Origin: UBA1765 sp045615885 | GTDB lineage: Bacteria; Fibrobacterota; Fibrobacteria; Fibrobacterales; Fibrobacteraceae | Direction: 5' to 3' | Length of the DNA stretch: 64,000 nucleotides | NCBI GenBank assembly: GCA_045615885.1 | Contig: JAZLFR010000080.1 | Coordinates: forward strand, 1-64,000 | Shown: in pieces, positions 1 through 7,150 of the stretch | How positions within the stretch are numbered: position 1 is the stretch's first letter | How the letters are laid out: each line of letters opens with the position of its first letter | Position numbers and translations under genes: made by a program | The notes under the pieces: model-generated | What the model was told of the DNA's origin: nothing | Database searches by the model: none | What the model saw: only the letters and a program-made list of their open reading frames with translations

Positions 1-267
1 GAAGACGAAAGATGGAAGGCTAAAGCGAGCAACTAACAACTAATGACTAACAATTCTTTAGAGACTAGGTTCTAGAAACTAGAGACTAGAAACGCGCATT
101 TACATTCCCTAGATCCTAGCCCCTAAATCCTAGATCCTAAAATTCTATACCCTACACCCTGAACCCTATCCTCTAAAACAATGGAATTTAACAATCTTCT
201 TTCGTCTTTCGTCTACCAGCGAAGCGGTCTTTCGTCTAATCCCTAGTCCCTAGATCCTAACACCTTA
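1..267. repeat. Intergenic field of modular repeats
   Basis: No gene is seen here. The stretch is built from short recurring words: CTAGAAACTAGAGACTAG, TAGATCCTAGCCCCTA, ACCCTACACCCTGAACCCTA and pyrimidine-rich TTTCGTCTTTCGTCT. Bases 174-214 match 59580-59620 in reverse complement at 39 of 41 positions. The block lies just after the stop codon of the leftward TPR gene, so it may be its 3' untranslated region. I cannot see an intrinsic terminator in it. The origin of the repeat family is unknown to me. Confidence 0.85.
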
Positions 268-1683
268 TCATTTCTTTCTAGGCAGCTGGTTGGAATGGCT
301 TTCTTGCCAGACAGCGTCTTTCCATGCGCGTTCCGCTTCTGTTGCCCAATCAGAGTCAGGGTAGTTTTCGACGATTTCGCGGTAGCGTGTTACTGCCAGG
401 CGGAAATCGCGGCGTTCGCGGTAGATGTTGCCCATCTGCAAAAGTACGAATGCGTGTGCATCATCGTTCAAACCGCCTTCGAGAACTTCCTTGTAGGCGG
501 CAAGTGCTGCTGCAAGGTTGCCTTGTGCAAAGAATGCATTGGCAGATTCGATTGTTGCCGGGCCGGCAGGAATTTCCTGCTTTACTACAGGCTTTGCTTC
601 AGCGACAACTTCTTTCTTTGGTTCTTCCGTTTTTGCCGGAGCTTCGGCAACCTTGCTTTCTTTTGCGATTGAGCTCGAAGAAGTGGCAGAACTACTTAAT
701 TTTGCAGAATTGGATGATGCTGTTTCTCTCGTCTCTCGTCTCTCGTCTTTCGTCTGAACGCTCTTTCCTTCAAGCTCGGCGATGCGCGCTTCTGCCTTGG
801 ACTTTGCATCTGCGTTTGATGAAAGCTTGATGTATTCCTTGAGTTCTGCAATTTCTTCTTTTTTCTTGTTCTGCTTTTTATAGATGAGGCTCAAGTAGTA
901 GTGGGCGTTGTAACCGAGTTCCGGGTAGTCGAAGGAGCGCTTCAAATTGTATTCGGCCTTGTCAAGTTCGCCGAGTTCATAGCGGCCTGCGCCAGCGTAG
1001 TAGTAGGCGCCCGGATTGCCTGGCTGCTGCTTCAGAATGTCGCGCCAAATGGCGCCGGCTTCGCCGTACTTCTTTTCTTGGAAGAGCTTTTTACCCTTCT
1101 GGAACAAAGGACCATCGTAGGTGAACTTGCCGTCAGCAGATTTTGCTTCCTTTGCAGATTCTGGCTTTGCAACTTCCTGCTTGGGTGCTTCTGCCTTTGC
1201 TACAGGTTCCTGTTTTGCGACCGGCTTCGGCTCTTCTACGGCTGGGACCGGCGGTGCTTGCACTGTCTTTTCTTCAACGGCCGGTGCTGGGGGCGCTGCA
1301 ACAGTTTCTTCCTTTACTTCTGGTTCCGCAGGTTTGTTCTTCGGGTCCTTTGCGCGTTCTGCATCAGCTTTGTCCTTGCGACCGAGCATTTCGTAAACCT
1401 TGGCAGCGCCTTCATAGGCTTCGCTCATTGTCGGCGTAAACTTGTAGGCGAGCTGGTAGTTGGCGAGTGCGCCACTGTAATCCTTCATTTTTACGCGGAC
1501 TTCTGCCGCTGCAAAGTAGGCTTCAGAAGCATTCGGCTTTTCTGCGAGAATGGCGCGGTATTCGCCAAGTGCCTTTTCGTATTCGCCCTTAGAAACAAAG
1601 ATTGCTCCCTGTTCAATGCGCGGGTCTGCGGCATAAATTGCGCTTGCACAAACAAGAAGTCCAAATAAAGCTTTTAGTTTCAT
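268..1683 (-). CDS. Exported TPR-repeat protein with low-complexity linkers
   Basis: About 471 residues. The start is set at the ATG at 1683 because GGAG lies 8 bases upstream and the protein then begins with a clean signal peptide (MKLKALFGLLVCASAIYAAD); an upstream in-frame ATG at 1722 gives an implausible polar extension. TPR-type helical repeats appear in the N-terminal part (roughly residues 20-110), the middle and the C-terminal 80 residues, separated by a Pro/Glu/Val/Lys-rich linker and a Ser-rich linker. The last TPR block resembles YbgF/CpoB-like ends (YREIVENYPDSDWATEA), so a periplasmic scaffold role is likely, but no specific function can be named. The Ser-rich linker contains a translated copy of the intergenic repeat (725-755). 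A small membrane-protein gene lies 55 bases upstream and is probably co-transcribed. Confidence 0.88.
   Translation of the reverse strand: MKLKALFGLLVCASAIYAADPRIEQGAIFVSKGEYEKALGEYRAILAEKPNASEAYFAAAEVRVKMKDYSGALANYQLAYKFTPTMSEAYEGAAKVYEMLGRKDKADAERAKDPKNKPAEPEVKEETVAAPPAPAVEEKTVQAPPVPAVEEPKPVAKQEPVAKAEAPKQEVAKPESAKEAKSADGKFTYDGPLFQKGKKLFQEKKYGEAGAIWRDILKQQPGNPGAYYYAGAGRYELGELDKAEYNLKRSFDYPELGYNAHYYLSLIYKKQNKKKEEIAELKEYIKLSSNADAKSKAEARIAELEGKSVQTKDERRETRETASSNSAKLSSSATSSSSIAKESKVAEAPAKTEEPKKEVVAEAKPVVKQEIPAGPATIESANAFFAQGNLAAALAAYKEVLEGGLNDDAHAFVLLQMGNIYRERRDFRLAVTRYREIVENYPDSDWATEAERAWKDAVWQESHSNQLPRKK
725..755. repeat. Intergenic repeat module translated inside the TPR gene
   Basis: On the plus strand the segment reads as tandem CTCTCGT/CTTTCGT units, the same word that fills the intergenic fields at 2320-2352, 198-214 and 59580-59596. 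In the TPR gene it is read in frame as the charged stretch TKDERRETRET, within a linker between TPR blocks. It is the only copy in the window that lies inside a protein gene. Confidence 0.8.
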
Positions 1684-1738
1684 AACGTTTGCTCCACGAG
1701 ATCGGGATATTTTTGAATTCAATCTTTCCTCTAATAAT

Positions 1739-2059
1739 TTATCGACTTGGGTTGTAGTTGTTCATGAGTACCATGGCTACAGCTACACAAAGCATTACGA
1801 CGCCGCCAACAATGACCTGTTGCCTGTGGTCGTATTCGCGCTTCACATATTGCGGGTTCACTTCGTTCATTTCCTGAAGCGTTGGCCCAGCCGGCTTTTT
1901 CAAGGAATCCACTTCGATGCCGTAGGCTTCGGCGGCTTCCTCGTCCGTCATGTTGAGCGTGTTAATATAGAGAGAATCATATTGGTCGGCAGCGCGAACT
2001 ACTGGGGCAAGTGCGCTCACCCCAAGTAGCAAGAACAAGCAAAACAACAGATTCTTCAT
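1739..2059 (-). CDS. Small exported membrane protein, unknown function
   Basis: 106 residues. An N-terminal signal peptide (MKNLLFCLFLLLGVSALAPVVRAAD) is followed by about 55 mostly polar residues and one C-terminal membrane segment (VIVGGVVMLCVAVAMVLM) ending in a short NNYNPSR tail. This predicts a periplasmic domain anchored by its C terminus. I do not recognise a family. It sits 55 bases upstream of the TPR gene on the same strand, so the two may work together at the envelope. Its own upstream region is a repeat field. Confidence 0.75.
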   Translation of the reverse strand: MKNLLFCLFLLLGVSALAPVVRAADQYDSLYINTLNMTDEEAAEAYGIEVDSLKKPAGPTLQEMNEVNPQYVKREYDHRQQVIVGGVVMLCVAVAMVLMNNYNPSR

Positions 2060-2362
2060 ATTTTTTAAGATGCAAGAAAACAGGAGTCAGGAGTCGGGAG
2101 TCAGAAGAGAGTAGGAAGACATAAGACGGAAGTCGGAAGAACGAAATTATTAATTGTTAATTGATAACTCCATTAATATGTCGCTCGGTCATGTCAGCTC
2201 GAGCAAGCTCGGCTGCCGCGACTCTCGCTTGTTATTAATTGAACAATCAGACGTCAGCCGACAGCATTGGAAATCAACGTTCACTAAATCCTATACCCTA
2301 AACACTGGAATTTAACAATCCTCTCTCGTCTTTCGTCTCTCGTCTCTCGTCTAATATAGTCC
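2060..2362. repeat. Intergenic repeat field between gatB and the small membrane protein
   Basis: Gene-free. It holds a run of AGGAGTCAGGAGTCGGGAGTC-type words (about 2088-2110), a G+C-rich segment with short inverted repeats (GAGCAAGCTC, about 2200), and at 2292-2317 a 26-base segment that matches 59655-59680 exactly in reverse complement, followed by TCTCGTCTTTCGTCT repeats up to the gatB stop codon. It must also contain any promoter for the small membrane protein, but I could not pick one. Confidence 0.85.
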
Positions 2363-3820
2363 CTATTCCGCTGCGAGCTTGTCAAGAATTTCGTTTACAA
2401 GGCCCGGGTTTGCCTTGCCGCCAGACTTCTTCATAACCTGGCCAACAAAGAAGCCCTTCATCTTCGGGTTCGTGCCGGTCTTGAACTGTTCGAACTGAGC
2501 CTGGTTTGCTGCAACGACTTCGCGGACTACGGCTTCAATTGCGCCCACGTCAGTAACCTGCTTGAGGCCCTTTTCTTCGACGATCACGTCCGGGTCCTTG
2601 CCGGTTTCGAACATTTCGGCAAACACTGTTTTAGCGATCTTGCCGCTGATGGTGTTGTTTTCGATGAGGTTTACGAGGCCAGCGAGCTGTGCCGGGGTAA
2701 TCTTGATTGCGCTAAGGCCGCCTTCAAGTTCCTTGACTTCGCGAAGAAGTTCAGAAATCACCCAGTTGGCAAGAGTCTTTGGAGCCTTGCACTGCTTTGC
2801 TGCAGTGTCGAACCAAATGCTCACATCGCGGTCGATTGTAAGTACGTGTGCGTCGTATTCGGTTACGCCATATTCGCTAATGAAGCGTGCGCGGCGTGCG
2901 TCCGGGAGTTCCGGCAATGTACGGCGGATTTCTTCTACGAATGCCGGGTCAGTCACGAGGCGGACCATGTCCGGTTCCGGGAAGTACTTGTAGTCGTGAG
3001 CGTCTTCCTTGGAGCGAATTACGAAAGTCTTGTTTGTGTTCGGGTCAAAACGCTTGGTGCATTGTTCCACTTCCTTGCCGGCATCGAGGGTAAGGCTCTG
3101 CAATGCGATTTCTGCGTAGAGTGCCTTTTCGAGGTTGGTGAAGCTGTTCAGGTTCTTGATTTCTGCACGGGTGCCGAACGGAGCGTCTTCGGAAGCGCGC
3201 AAAGAAATGTTGCCGTCGCAACGCATGTTGCCGTTTTCCATGTTGGCGTTGGAAACCTGCGTGTATTCCAAAATCTGCTTGATCTTCTGGAGTGCAAGTA
3301 CCGCTTCTTCCGGGCTACGAATGTCCGGTTCGGTAACGATTTCGCAGAGCGGGGTGCCGCAGCGGTTGGCGTCGAAGTGGCTGCTTGTCGGGCTCATGTC
3401 GTGCACGAGCTTGCCGGCGTCTTCTTCCATATGAATGCGGGTGATGCCGATGCGCTTTACAGTGCCGTCTTCCTTGGTAACTTCAATCCAGCCGTTCTTG
3501 CAGATTGGGTGGTCATAGACCGGGAGTCCGCCAGTCTGGGTAATCTGGTAACCCTTCGGGAGGTCCGGGTAGAAGTAGTTTTTGCGAGTCCACATGGCGT
3601 TGAGGTCGATTTCGCAGTTCAAGGCAAGGCCAAGGCGGATTGCGTATTCGACAGCCTTCTTGTTTGGGACCGGCATTGCACCAGGCATGCCGAGGCAAAC
3701 TGGGCAAACATGCTTATTCGGGGTGGTGTTCACTTCGATTTCGCAACCGCAGAACATCTTTGTTTTTGTTGCAAGTTGACAATGGATTTCAAGACCGATG
3801 ACAGGACTATAATTTGCCAT
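2363..3820 (-). CDS. gatB: Asp-tRNA(Asn)/Glu-tRNA(Gln) amidotransferase subunit B
   Basis: About 485 residues, the normal length for GatB. It carries the family opening VIGLEIHCQL, the Cys-rich zinc-site region (FCGC ... CPVCLGMPG), the KNYFYPDLPKGYQIT block and a C-terminal YqeY-like helical tail ending near GQVMKKSGGKANPGLVNEIL. GatB is the kinase/tRNA-binding subunit of GatCAB, which converts misacylated Glu-tRNA(Gln) or Asp-tRNA(Asn) in the cytoplasm. The start at 3820 is chosen because AGGAG lies 7 bases upstream; the longer frame to 3856 lacks support. gatA and gatC are not in the window. The gene's 3' end runs directly into a repeat field. Confidence 0.97.
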   Translation of the reverse strand: MANYSPVIGLEIHCQLATKTKMFCGCEIEVNTTPNKHVCPVCLGMPGAMPVPNKKAVEYAIRLGLALNCEIDLNAMWTRKNYFYPDLPKGYQITQTGGLPVYDHPICKNGWIEVTKEDGTVKRIGITRIHMEEDAGKLVHDMSPTSSHFDANRCGTPLCEIVTEPDIRSPEEAVLALQKIKQILEYTQVSNANMENGNMRCDGNISLRASEDAPFGTRAEIKNLNSFTNLEKALYAEIALQSLTLDAGKEVEQCTKRFDPNTNKTFVIRSKEDAHDYKYFPEPDMVRLVTDPAFVEEIRRTLPELPDARRARFISEYGVTEYDAHVLTIDRDVSIWFDTAAKQCKAPKTLANWVISELLREVKELEGGLSAIKITPAQLAGLVNLIENNTISGKIAKTVFAEMFETGKDPDVIVEEKGLKQVTDVGAIEAVVREVVAANQAQFEQFKTGTNPKMKGFFVGQVMKKSGGKANPGLVNEILDKLAAE

Positions 3821-3927
3821 AAAAGCTCCTAAAGTTATACGGGGCAAATTTAGCAAAAAATGGCAATGCCGTTAGCGGTCCATCGCCCCAATCCACCATA
3901 AAATGGACTGCCTTTTAGACACTAGGT

Positions 3928-4608
3928 CTAAAACATCACGCCGGCATTGAGCGTCATGTTGCCAGATTGGTTGAAATCGAGCATGAGCGAGTTGCTTTTT
4001 TCCGGTTCGCCCTTTTTGGCGTACGCTCTGGAATAATTGTGGTTCCAGTCCAGACCCGACGATATGTAGAAACGGTCCATGATTTCAAAGCGTAATGATA
4101 CCCCGTGATCGTAGCCGTACACGGCAGAGCCGTTAAAATTGGAGTTTCTGGTAATGTCTCCACCCAAAATTAGGCCAGCGTTAATCACAAAAAGCGCTTC
4201 GAATAACGGCTTTGCGTTCCAGATGGAGGAATACAGGTTCAGTCGTATTTCCAGTCCGAGCTCAAAATCGAAGCGGTGGTTGTCTTGGCAACCGGCCTTC
4301 ATTTCTTCAAGGCTTGCATATTCCACTTGAATCAATTGGTACGAAAACTTGCTGTAGGAATGGATGTAGGGGTTTATGGCGTATGATGCGTACAGACCAT
4401 ACTTATTCAGGATATTCAACGAGGCATCGTAGCTGTCGCCCTGCAGGTGCATGTTTATTTTTGCCTGGCTGTCGCTGTAGGAGGGGCTCATCACAAAAAC
4501 GCCAAATGAGTTCTTTGAAGCTCCATTGTCAAAAATTAGGGAACCGGCGAAAGCGTTGCCTGCGCCAATCAGAAATATGCAGAAAATGGTGTTCAAAAGC
4601 GACTTCAT
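3928..4608 (-). CDS. Secreted or outer-membrane beta-rich protein, unknown
   Basis: 226 residues with a signal peptide (MKSLLNTIFCIFLIGAGNAFA). The rest alternates short hydrophobic and polar stretches and ends in a strand with terminal Phe (MTLNAGVMF), typical of small outer-membrane beta-barrels. Phrases such as GLYASYAINPYIHSYSKFSYQ and LRFEIMDRFYISSGLDWN look like barrel strands. No specific family is recognised. Divergent from the ankyrin lipoprotein gene. No clear ribosome binding site precedes the ATG. Confidence 0.75.
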   Translation of the reverse strand: MKSLLNTIFCIFLIGAGNAFAGSLIFDNGASKNSFGVFVMSPSYSDSQAKINMHLQGDSYDASLNILNKYGLYASYAINPYIHSYSKFSYQLIQVEYASLEEMKAGCQDNHRFDFELGLEIRLNLYSSIWNAKPLFEALFVINAGLILGGDITRNSNFNGSAVYGYDHGVSLRFEIMDRFYISSGLDWNHNYSRAYAKKGEPEKSNSLMLDFNQSGNMTLNAGVMF

Positions 4609-4769
4609 TTGAACATAATCTATAAAAAAGGAGCCACAAACAAGGGGTTGTGGAGGGAAAGAACGCTATGAGAACGAAAAGTTGGCGAAATTTTACAAAA
4701 ATCAAGCGTTTTTTTGATTTGAATTTGTTGAAAAATGGTTAAATTTGTGATGTTAAAATGGAGTTTTCT

Positions 4770-5507
4770 ATGAAAAAAATGTGTCTTTCCCTTTGCGCTG
4801 CTGCGCTCCTTATGACAATGACCGCTTGCGAAGACAAGCTCGACCCGAACGATCCGCAGTCTGTTCGCCGTTATTTGGACAAGCAGAAGATTGCTGTTAC
4901 TGGCAACAACTTCGTGAATGCAGCTATCAACGCGGATACTGCCAAGATGACTCTCTTCTTGCAGGCTTCTTTCGAAATTGAAACCCCGAATGACGCTGGC
5001 AACAACGCTGTTGCTATGGCAGTGAACAAGGGCAATGTCGACATGTTGAATTGGTTGTTTGCTCACGGCGCAAAGGCCGATGTCACAAATAGCAAGGGCC
5101 AGTCCGTTCTTGAAAACGCTGTAGAAATGGGCCACAAGGAAGTCGTTTCCCGCTTGCTCGAACAGCTCAAGGCCGAAGGCGTTGAACCGGCAAACCTCAC
5201 TTCCGCAGTCATCTATGCTGCAAACAACGGCAATGCTGACATGCTCCGCATTCTCGGCGAAGCTGGCGTTCCGCTTGAATCTCGCGGTGCAGACGGTTAT
5301 CTTCCGATCCACCTTGTTGTGAAGAACGGCCACTACGATGCTCTCATGTACCTCATCGAAAAGAAGGTCGACATCAACGCACAGTGCAAGCAGGGTTACT
5401 CTGTTCTTGACTGGGCCAAGAGCTCCGGTTACACCCGTTTGATCAATGCTGTCAAGAAGGCTGGCGGTAAGCACACTGCCAAGGGCCTCAAGGACCTCAA
5501 GGGCTAA
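4770..5507 (+). CDS. Ankyrin-repeat lipoprotein
   Basis: About 245 residues. The ATG at 4770 is preferred over 4758 because GGAG at 4760-4763 is correctly spaced. The N terminus MKKMCLSLCAAALLMTMTAC is a lipoprotein signal with the acceptor Cys at about residue 20. The body contains several ankyrin-like units, for example NAVAMAVNKGNVDMLNWLFAHGAKAD, with shorter relatives such as GYLPIHLVVKNGHYDALMYL and GYSVLDWAKSSGYTRLI. Predicted to be a lipid-anchored protein-protein interaction module in the envelope; partner unknown. A good intrinsic terminator follows. The neighbour downstream is the pyrimidine operon, which is probably separate. Confidence 0.9.
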   Translation: MKKMCLSLCAAALLMTMTACEDKLDPNDPQSVRRYLDKQKIAVTGNNFVNAAINADTAKMTLFLQASFEIETPNDAGNNAVAMAVNKGNVDMLNWLFAHGAKADVTNSKGQSVLENAVEMGHKEVVSRLLEQLKAEGVEPANLTSAVIYAANNGNADMLRILGEAGVPLESRGADGYLPIHLVVKNGHYDALMYLIEKKVDINAQCKQGYSVLDWAKSSGYTRLINAVKKAGGKHTAKGLKDLKG

Positions 5508-5535
5508 TTTCTAGTCTGGCGAAAATCGATTTTAA

Positions 5536-5560
5536 GGGCTCGGGCAACCGGGCCCTTTTT
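5536..5560 (+). terminator. Intrinsic terminator after the ankyrin gene
   Basis: GGGCTCGG (5536-5543), loop GCAA, CCGGGCCC (5548-5555) with one G-T pair, followed by five T. The same GCAA tetraloop is used by the pilQ terminator. A downstream TTGCCCG (5562-5568) could pair instead with CGGGCAA (5541-5547). Confidence 0.85.
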
Positions 5561-5643
5561 CTTGCCCGGGCCGTAAAGGTTTTTGTTTACTCTCGTCCAT
5601 TTTTACTAGATTGTGGTTTTGGAACGTTTACAAAGGATATCTT

Positions 5644-6195
5644 TTGAAAGACGATTGCAAAATTATTCGAAAAGTGCTCGATGACCGCTCCATGGAGCTT
5701 GCCATCGAAGAAATGGCTTTGAAGCTGGTGCGCATGCACCCTGACCACAACAATCTGATTGTCCTTGGCATGGCAACTAGGGGAATTCCCCTCGCAAACC
5801 GCCTTTGCGAACGCCTCAAGGAACTTTACAAGGCCGATATCAAGGTCGGTGCGATTGATGCCACCTTCTACCGCGACGATTTCCACTACAGAAGCCATGT
5901 CGGCAACCCGGAACTCCGCATTCTTTCTACGCCGGTCGTAGAGGGCAAGACAGTTATTTTGGTTGATGACGTTCTTTACACGGGCCGCTCCGTTCGCGCC
6001 GCTATGGAAGCCGTGTTTGCGCTCGGTCGCCCAAGCGAAGTTCGTCTTTGCTGCCTCATCGACCGGGGCTGCCGCGAATTGCCGATTGCACCGGATTGCG
6101 TTGGCGAAAGCGTGACAACAGGTCCTGGCGAAGAAGTGCGCGTACGCATTAAGCCGATTGACGAAGAAGATGCAGTCTATTTAGTTGGAGTATAA
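5644..6195 (+). CDS. pyrR: PyrR bifunctional regulator / uracil phosphoribosyltransferase
   Basis: About 183 residues. The most likely start is TTG at 5644, with AGGA 6 bases upstream; the frame is open to 5611 but the extra residues (MWFWNVYKGYL) are unlike the family. The type I phosphoribosyltransferase PRPP loop is clear (VILVDDVLYTGRS), as are the PyrR features LGMATRGIPLANRL and FYRDDFHYR. PyrR senses UMP/PRPP, binds pyr mRNA and in some species also converts uracil to UMP. It heads pyrR-pyrB-pyrC'; the stop lies 1 base before the pyrB ATG. No classical PyrR anti-antiterminator could be identified by eye in the 80-base leader. Confidence 0.93.
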   Translation: MKDDCKIIRKVLDDRSMELAIEEMALKLVRMHPDHNNLIVLGMATRGIPLANRLCERLKELYKADIKVGAIDATFYRDDFHYRSHVGNPELRILSTPVVEGKTVILVDDVLYTGRSVRAAMEAVFALGRPSEVRLCCLIDRGCRELPIAPDCVGESVTTGPGEEVRVRIKPIDEEDAVYLVGV

Positions 6196-6196
6196 C

Positions 6197-7150
6197 ATGA
6201 GCTCTTTGAAAATTAAGCATTTGTTCGGTTTGCAGGGCGTTGAATACTCTGACATCCGTTTGATTCTCGATACCGCAAAGCAGTTCCGCGAAGTGCTGGA
6301 ACGCCCGGTAAAGAAGGTTCCTAGCCTTCGCGGCATGACCGTGGTGAACCTGTTCTTTGAAAACAGCACCCGTACCCGCACCAGTTTTGAACTGGCCGAA
6401 AAGCGCCTCTCTGCAGACACCGTGAACTTCACTACCGCAAGTTCCAGCGTGAAGAAGGGCGAGACTCTGGTGGATACCCTCCGCAACATTGAGTCCATGA
6501 AGATTGATATCGTGGTTGTTCGCCACAAGGGAACCGGCGTTCCCAAGTTCCTGGCTGAACACAGCAATGCCATCGTGGTGAACGCTGGCGACGGCGCCCA
6601 CGAGCATCCTACCCAGGGTCTCCTGGATATGCTCACTATCGAAGAAAAGCTTGGCTCTCTCGAAGGCAAGAAGGTGGCAATCATCGGTGACATCCGCCAT
6701 AGCCGCGTGGCCCGCTCGAACATCTGGGGCATGACCACCATGGGAGCTCACGTGACCCTTTGCGGCCCCAGCACCCTGGTTCCCCGCAATACCGAACTGC
6801 TGCAGTATCCCGAACTGGCGGGCTCCGTCAGCTGGGAAACCGATGTAAAGAAGGCTGTTGCCGACGCCGATGCCGTTATCGCTCTTCGCTTGCAGAACGA
6901 ACGTATGGACGACGCACTTCTCCCCAGCACCCGCGAATACCGCAACTTCTTTGGCATTACCGAAGAGGTTCTCGCTTGCTGCAAGGACAAGGTGATCATC
7001 ATGCATCCGGGCCCCATCAACCGCGGCGTGGAACTGGATTCCGATATTGCCGACGGTGAACATTCCGTTATTCTCGATCAGGTGACCAACGGCGTAGCTG
7101 TCCGTATGGCTGTTCTCTTCCTTTTGGCTGGAGGTCGTGAAAATGCGTAG
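6197..7150 (+). CDS. pyrB: Aspartate carbamoyltransferase catalytic chain
   Basis: About 317 residues. Contains the carbamoyl-phosphate site FFENSTRTRTSFELAEKRL, the HPTQGLLDMLTI motif and the C-terminal HPGPINRGVEL block, all intact. Catalyses carbamoyl phosphate + aspartate to carbamoylaspartate, the first committed step of pyrimidine synthesis. Start ATG at 6197 has GGAG at 6187-6190. The next gene overlaps its 3' end by 8 bases, implying translational coupling. No pyrI is seen; together with the inactive DHOase-like partner this suggests the Pseudomonas-type dodecameric ATCase, in which PyrC' is a structural subunit (family knowledge; assembly here is inference). Confidence 0.97.
   Translation: MSSLKIKHLFGLQGVEYSDIRLILDTAKQFREVLERPVKKVPSLRGMTVVNLFFENSTRTRTSFELAEKRLSADTVNFTTASSSVKKGETLVDTLRNIESMKIDIVVVRHKGTGVPKFLAEHSNAIVVNAGDGAHEHPTQGLLDMLTIEEKLGSLEGKKVAIIGDIRHSRVARSNIWGMTTMGAHVTLCGPSTLVPRNTELLQYPELAGSVSWETDVKKAVADADAVIALRLQNERMDDALLPSTREYRNFFGITEEVLACCKDKVIIMHPGPINRGVELDSDIADGEHSVILDQVTNGVAVRMAVLFLLAGGRENA

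Noticed and set aside
4620..5474. 284-residue open frame on the minus strand across the ankyrin gene
   Set aside because: It is the antisense shadow of the ankyrin lipoprotein. Its residues have no signal, motif or ribosome binding site, and the plus-strand gene has all of them.
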